The notes below the pieces were generated by a model. That model saw nothing but the letters and a program-made list of their open reading frames with translations, ran no database searches and was not told where the DNA came from. From assembly GCF_030709675.1 (NCBI RefSeq), contig NZ_JAUZQD010000005.1, forward strand, positions 310,001-374,000: a stretch of 64,000 bases of DNA, given 5' to 3'. Source of the DNA: Symbioplanes lichenis (GTDB lineage: Bacteria > Actinomycetota > Actinomycetes > Mycobacteriales > Micromonosporaceae). Both the position numbers and the translations under genes were made by a program. The number at the start of each line of letters is the position of its first letter. The stretch's first letter is position 1. This document shows, one piece after another, positions 60,450 through 64,000 of this stretch.

Positions 60450-62288
60450 TTGACCTCCACGCCCGAAGCCCCCGACGCCACGACCGCCGCCGAGCCGACC
60501 GTGCCCCTGCCCCGGTCCGCCGGCTCGCCGCTCGCCCTGCCCAGCGGCCCCGTCGCCGCCCCGCGCGTGTCACCCGCCGCGCCGGGCGTGTCCGTCGACG
60601 CCCCGGCAGCGCCGCCCTTCGACCGCCGCCGCCTGATCGCCGTCGCCACCGTGGCCGCGATCGTGGTCGCCGGCGCCGCCGCGACCGCCTGGGCCTACAC
60701 CGGCGACGTGCCGCGCGGCGTCCAGGTCCTCGGCGTCGACCTCGGCGGCAAGTCCCGCACCGACGCCGAGCGCACCCTCACCGAGGCCGTGGCCGCCCGC
60801 AACCTCGCGACCCAGGAGGTGCGCGTCGACCTGGACGGCAAGACCGTCACCGTCCCGGCCGCCGACGTGGCCCTGTCGCTCGATGTCGACCGCACCGTCG
60901 GCGAGGCCATGCGCTCCGGCGGCCCGAGCCTCTTCGGCCCGCGCGAGGTGACTCCCGTCGTCGACCTCGACGAGGCGAAGCTCGAGGCGGCGCTCCGCAA
61001 GCGCGTCGACCCCGAGAAGCTGTCGCTCAAGAAGCCGGCCATCACCTACTCCGGCACCACGCCCAAGCCGACCTACCCCGCGGCGGGCAACGGCATCGAC
61101 GCGGCGGCCGCGGCGACGGCTGTGCGGGCGGCGTGGCCGGGCGGCGGGACGGCCCGGGTCGACCTCGTGCCCCGGCCGGCCGCGTCGACCAAGGAGGACG
61201 TGGACGCGCTGGTGGCGGATCTGGCGCGGCCCGCGGTGGCCGCCCCGGTGACCGTACGCGTGGGTGGGAAGTCCTTCTCTCTGTCGCCCCGGGCCATCGC
61301 GAAGGGCCTGGTCTTCCGGGCCGACGACACCGGCCGGTTGAGCCCCGCCGTCGACGGGGCGAAGCTGCGGGCGGCCGCCGCGGCCGAGTTCGCCAAGGTC
61401 GAGACCGAGCCCGTCGACGCGAAGGTCACGCTGTCCGGCGGCAAGCCCGTCGTGGTGGCCGCGAAGCCCGGCGACCGGGTCGACCTGACGACGCTCGGCT
61501 CGTCGCTGCTGGCGGTGCTGCGCAACCCGGCGCCGCGCGAGGTGACGGCGAGCCTGACCGAGAAGCCCGCCGACCTGACCGCCGCCGATGTCGCCCGGCT
61601 CGGCATCAAGGAGAAGGTGTCGAGCTTCACCACGAAGTTCACCGGCGGCGCGAGCTCGCCGCGCAGCCAGAACATCATGACCATCGCCCGCGAGGTGGAC
61701 GGCGCGATCGTCAAGCCGGGACAGACGTTCTCGCTGAACAAGCACACCGGCGAGCGGAGCTACGCCCAGGGCTACCAGGACGCGCCGGTCATCGTCGGCG
61801 GCAAGCTCGAGCCGGGCGTCGGCGGCGGGGCGTCGCAGTTCACGACCACGCTGTTCAACGCCGCTTACTACGCCGGGCTGCAGGACGTCGAGCACAAGCC
61901 GCACTCGTTCTACTTCGACCGCTACCCGGCGGTGATCGAGTCGACGATCTTCTACCCGACGCTGGACCTGCGGTTCAAGAACACCACGAAGTACGGGATC
62001 CTGGTCGACACCTCGTACACCAGCAGTTCGGTGACCGTCACCATGTGGAGCACGAAGGTCTACGACAGCGTGAAGACGGTCTACAGCCCGCGGCGCAACA
62101 TCACGTCACCGCCGACCGTGCACCGCGAGCCCGGCCCCAAGTGCATAACTAGCAGCGGACTCCCAGGCTTCACCCAGGACGCTTGGCGCGTCATTCGCCA
62201 GGATGGCCGGGAGATCGAGCGCGAGAAGTTCACTTGGCGCTACGATCCCGAGCCACGATTCGTCTGCGGGCCCGCCCCGCGGGAGTAG
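60450..62288 (+). CDS. VanW-domain envelope protein with peptidoglycan-binding-like domains
   Basis: 612 residues from a TTG (no ATG or GTG is available in frame; GAAGGTGA precedes it). A disordered Pro/Ala-rich cytoplasmic part leads to a transmembrane helix (about 62-82). Outside follow two PG_binding_4-like domains (about 90-340; VQVLGVDLGGKSRTDAERTL, VTVRVGGKSFSLSPRAIAKGL) and a VanW domain (about 390-540; IVKPGQTFSLNKHTGERSYAQGYQDAPVIVGGKL, GVGGGASQFTTTLFNAAYYAG). C-terminal Cys pair (KCITSS, VCGPAPRE) may form a disulfide. Probably a cell-wall-associated protein; not linked here to vancomycin genes. Confidence 0.9.
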   Translation: MTSTPEAPDATTAAEPTVPLPRSAGSPLALPSGPVAAPRVSPAAPGVSVDAPAAPPFDRRRLIAVATVAAIVVAGAAATAWAYTGDVPRGVQVLGVDLGGKSRTDAERTLTEAVAARNLATQEVRVDLDGKTVTVPAADVALSLDVDRTVGEAMRSGGPSLFGPREVTPVVDLDEAKLEAALRKRVDPEKLSLKKPAITYSGTTPKPTYPAAGNGIDAAAAATAVRAAWPGGGTARVDLVPRPAASTKEDVDALVADLARPAVAAPVTVRVGGKSFSLSPRAIAKGLVFRADDTGRLSPAVDGAKLRAAAAAEFAKVETEPVDAKVTLSGGKPVVVAAKPGDRVDLTTLGSSLLAVLRNPAPREVTASLTEKPADLTAADVARLGIKEKVSSFTTKFTGGASSPRSQNIMTIAREVDGAIVKPGQTFSLNKHTGERSYAQGYQDAPVIVGGKLEPGVGGGASQFTTTLFNAAYYAGLQDVEHKPHSFYFDRYPAVIESTIFYPTLDLRFKNTTKYGILVDTSYTSSSVTVTMWSTKVYDSVKTVYSPRRNITSPPTVHREPGPKCITSSGLPGFTQDAWRVIRQDGREIEREKFTWRYDPEPRFVCGPAPRE

Positions 62289-62300
62289 CTGGGAGGAACC

Positions 62301-62765
62301 ATGCCGCGGCACCGGGGAACGTCGATCGTGCTGCTGGTGGCGACCTTGTTCGCCGTCAACGTCGTCGCCCGTCTGATCATCCGCTTCGGCTTCGGCGACG
62401 ACGACACCGCGCAGAGCGGCGCCTCGATCGCCATGTTCGGCGTGATCGGCCTGATCCTGGCCGTGGTGACCTTCCTCCGCGCCCAGCGGGTCGCCCCGGC
62501 CGAGTGGCTGCCCGAGATCGGCGGCGGTGCGCTCGGCGGCATGCTGCTGACCGTCATCGCAGGCCCGTTCATCAGCGGCGCCAACCCGTTCACCGCGGCC
62601 GGCGACTACTTCTTCTCGCAGATCGCGCTCTATGTGGCCTTCGCCGTGCTGGGCACGCTGATCGGCTTCTGGGTCGCGATCATGCTGGGGCGCGATTTCC
62701 GCTCACGCTCGCTGAAGGCCTATCAGTCGGCCCGGGCGCGTCAGCGCAAGGTCGTGCGGCGCTGA
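62301..62765 (+). CDS. Membrane protein of unknown function
   Basis: 154 residues with GGGAGGA just upstream of the ATG. Four hydrophobic helices lie at about 9-26, 42-60, 77-96 and 112-136; the C-terminus is basic (RQRKVVRR). It follows the VanW gene by 12 bases and is probably cotranscribed. Not recognised. The gap after it (62766-62937) shows only GC-rich short dyads, no gene. Confidence 0.75.
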   Translation: MPRHRGTSIVLLVATLFAVNVVARLIIRFGFGDDDTAQSGASIAMFGVIGLILAVVTFLRAQRVAPAEWLPEIGGGALGGMLLTVIAGPFISGANPFTAAGDYFFSQIALYVAFAVLGTLIGFWVAIMLGRDFRSRSLKAYQSARARQRKVVRR

Positions 62766-62937
62766 GGCCGTTTCTCATTCACACGTACGGGCGCGATGTC
62801 TCGCGTTCGCCCGGGGCGGGCCGCCGCAGTGGCGGCGCGGCCTGCGCGGTGGTCCCGGCGCGTGCAGCGCGTCACCCAGATTCGGTGGGCACGGTCCTGC
62901 TACGGGCGCGCGCCCTTCCGTGTGCCCGGTCGCGGGT

Positions 62938-63909
62938 TCACGGTGCTTCGCGGGTCAGATAGGTGTGGTGCGTGACGAAGCCCAGCCGCTGATAGAGGGC
63001 GACCGCCCCGGTGTTGCGCTCCTCGACCTGGAGGTAAGCCCGGGGCGCGCCCCGCTGCAGCGCCCACTGCCCGAGCGCGCGCGTCACATGCGCCGCCAGC
63101 CCCTGCCGCCGTACCTCCGGGGCGGTCTGCAGCAGCGCGATGCCCAGCCACCGGGGAGCATCGGCCGTGCTGCTCGTCACCGCGCCGCGCGCCACGGCGA
63201 CGAGGGTGCCGGCGGCGTCGCGGACGTGGACGAAGACGGCCTCGGGCGTACCCGTCAAGATCCGTTCCGCCGCCGCGGGGAGCGTGCCCTTGTGCTCGGC
63301 GACCATGGCGTACCAGTCGTCGGACGGGCGGTCGGCCAGCTCGGCGGGCGGCAGATCGGTGCGGGCCGGGATCGCGTCGACCAGGGCGTCGACCCGGGTG
63401 GTCTGCACCAGCGTGAGCGGACGGGACGACCAGCCGCGCTCGTCGAGGGCGGCGCTGACCGGGGCGGCCAGGGGCATGGGCGTGTTGATGAGCGCGCGGC
63501 GGCCCCGGGCGGCGTACCACTCCTCGACGGCGTCGACGGCCGCGCCCAGCGTGCGGTCGGGGTCGCCGATCGGCAGGGCCGAGTTGGCCCGGCCGGTCCA
63601 GCCGTCGGCCGAGCGCAGCAGCCAGGAGCCGAGGCGAGCCTGCACCGGGGCGGGCCAGGCGGCGTTGGCGGCCAGCTCGAGATCGACGACGTCGGCGGCG
63701 GGCGGGCGGCGCGCCGGGGGCACCCGTTTCGCCCGGTGCACGTCTTTGAGCGGCACCCGCAGCGGGCCCTTGGCGGTGGCGAGAGTGAGTTCGGTCTCGG
63801 TCAGCTCGACCAGCTCGCCCAGCGCGTCCGAGAAAAGGGGCCGATCCTGGGAAACACCCACAATCCGGCGCACCACGACCCGGTGTCCCACATCCTGCCG
63901 TCGGAGCAC
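62938..63909 (-). CDS. GNAT-family acetyltransferase with an N-terminal beta domain
   Basis: 323 residues from a GTG with GGAGG 5 bases upstream. The first 65 residues (GHRVVVRRIVGVSQDRPLFSDALGELVEL and LRVPLKDVHRAKRVPP) form a small SH3- or LSm-like beta domain. The C-terminal GNAT domain has VAVARGAVTSS, the acetyl-CoA loop RRQGLAAHVTRAL and the classic LQVEERNTGAVALYQRLGF. Acceptor unknown. It is the last gene seen; the remaining 91 bases to the window edge hold its promoter region with TAGTAT on the minus strand. Confidence 0.9.
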   Translation of the reverse strand: MLRRQDVGHRVVVRRIVGVSQDRPLFSDALGELVELTETELTLATAKGPLRVPLKDVHRAKRVPPARRPPAADVVDLELAANAAWPAPVQARLGSWLLRSADGWTGRANSALPIGDPDRTLGAAVDAVEEWYAARGRRALINTPMPLAAPVSAALDERGWSSRPLTLVQTTRVDALVDAIPARTDLPPAELADRPSDDWYAMVAEHKGTLPAAAERILTGTPEAVFVHVRDAAGTLVAVARGAVTSSTADAPRWLGIALLQTAPEVRRQGLAAHVTRALGQWALQRGAPRAYLQVEERNTGAVALYQRLGFVTHHTYLTREAP

Positions 63910-64000
63910 GTGCCACCTCCCTCGGGCGAGATACTAGGCTCTGCCCGTACCGTCTTGCTTTCCCGGCGGTCGGGGTGTGAGGTGCCCGACGGGCGTGCTT

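Noticed and set aside
60450..62288. Vancomycin resistance gene
   Set aside because: VanW domains are common in envelope proteins; there are no vanH, vanA or vanX genes here.

Overview
The window is chromosomal DNA of a high-GC actinobacterium, most likely a member of the Micromonosporaceae (Actinoplanes-like). The evidence is a strong G/C third-position bias, many GTG starts, many leaderless genes, a mycothiol gene (mshB), a class II fructose bisphosphatase (glpX) beside a DUF4245-type gene near ispH and xseAB, and an Sdh1-type succinate dehydrogenase. I see no transposase, integrase, phage gene, rRNA, tRNA or CRISPR array. The genus is an inference.

Layout. 1-5.5 kb: DNA alkylation repair pair (Ada/AlkA-like fusion cut by the window edge, then ogt), valS and two membrane proteins. 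5.5-14.3 kb: rmuC, a Gly/Asp-rich membrane protein, a non-coding stretch with a strong terminator, two perfect DnaA boxes and a 35-bp tandem repeat, then ispH, xseA-xseB, a lipoprotein, a DUF4245-type protein and glpX. 14.3-19.9 kb: an MFS exporter behind a SoxR-like 19-bp-spacer promoter, a 26-bp repeat array, a PAP2-like protein, an ArsR/SRPBCC pair, MarR with a DUF402 protein carrying a 9-residue repeat expansion, an FMN reductase and a GNAT protein. 19.9-25.7 kb: a divergent TetR-controlled cluster with alcohol dehydrogenase, aldehyde dehydrogenase, acyl-CoA ligase and acyl-CoA dehydrogenase, i.e. alcohol to enoyl-CoA. 25.7-33.7 kb: Nudix, small proteins, a secreted ThuA/DUF1080 protein, a methyltransferase/nucleotidyltransferase/peptidase E operon, a G5-domain protein with QLPGNN repeats and a lamin-tail secreted protein followed by a 27-bp repeat array sharing the same 19-mer core.

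33.7-42.5 kb is a ten-gene, tightly overlapping minus-strand operon: branched-chain-type ABC importer (ATPases, two permeases, binding lipoprotein), two SDR dehydrogenases, an APH-like kinase, an ACAD10/11-like acyl-CoA dehydrogenase and a TetR regulator. The kinase/ACAD pair resembles the LvaA/LvaC and ACAD10/11 chemistry for 4-hydroxy acids. A perfect 7-9-7 inverted repeat overlaps the -35 region of its promoter. I consider this the most interesting system in the window.

42.7-64 kb: a secreted beta-propeller protein, an SDR, AlkB, sdhCAB (Sdh1 type, SdhB with a long tail), a TM protein, a TldD/PmbA protease pair, a diguanylate cyclase, two Uma2-type nuclease genes coupled to a degenerate S9 peptidase, mshB with a small membrane protein, a VanW-type envelope protein, a membrane protein and a GNAT acetyltransferase. 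A recurring feature is TANNNT placed 6-7 bases before the start codon, which fits leaderless transcription and helped to choose starts.
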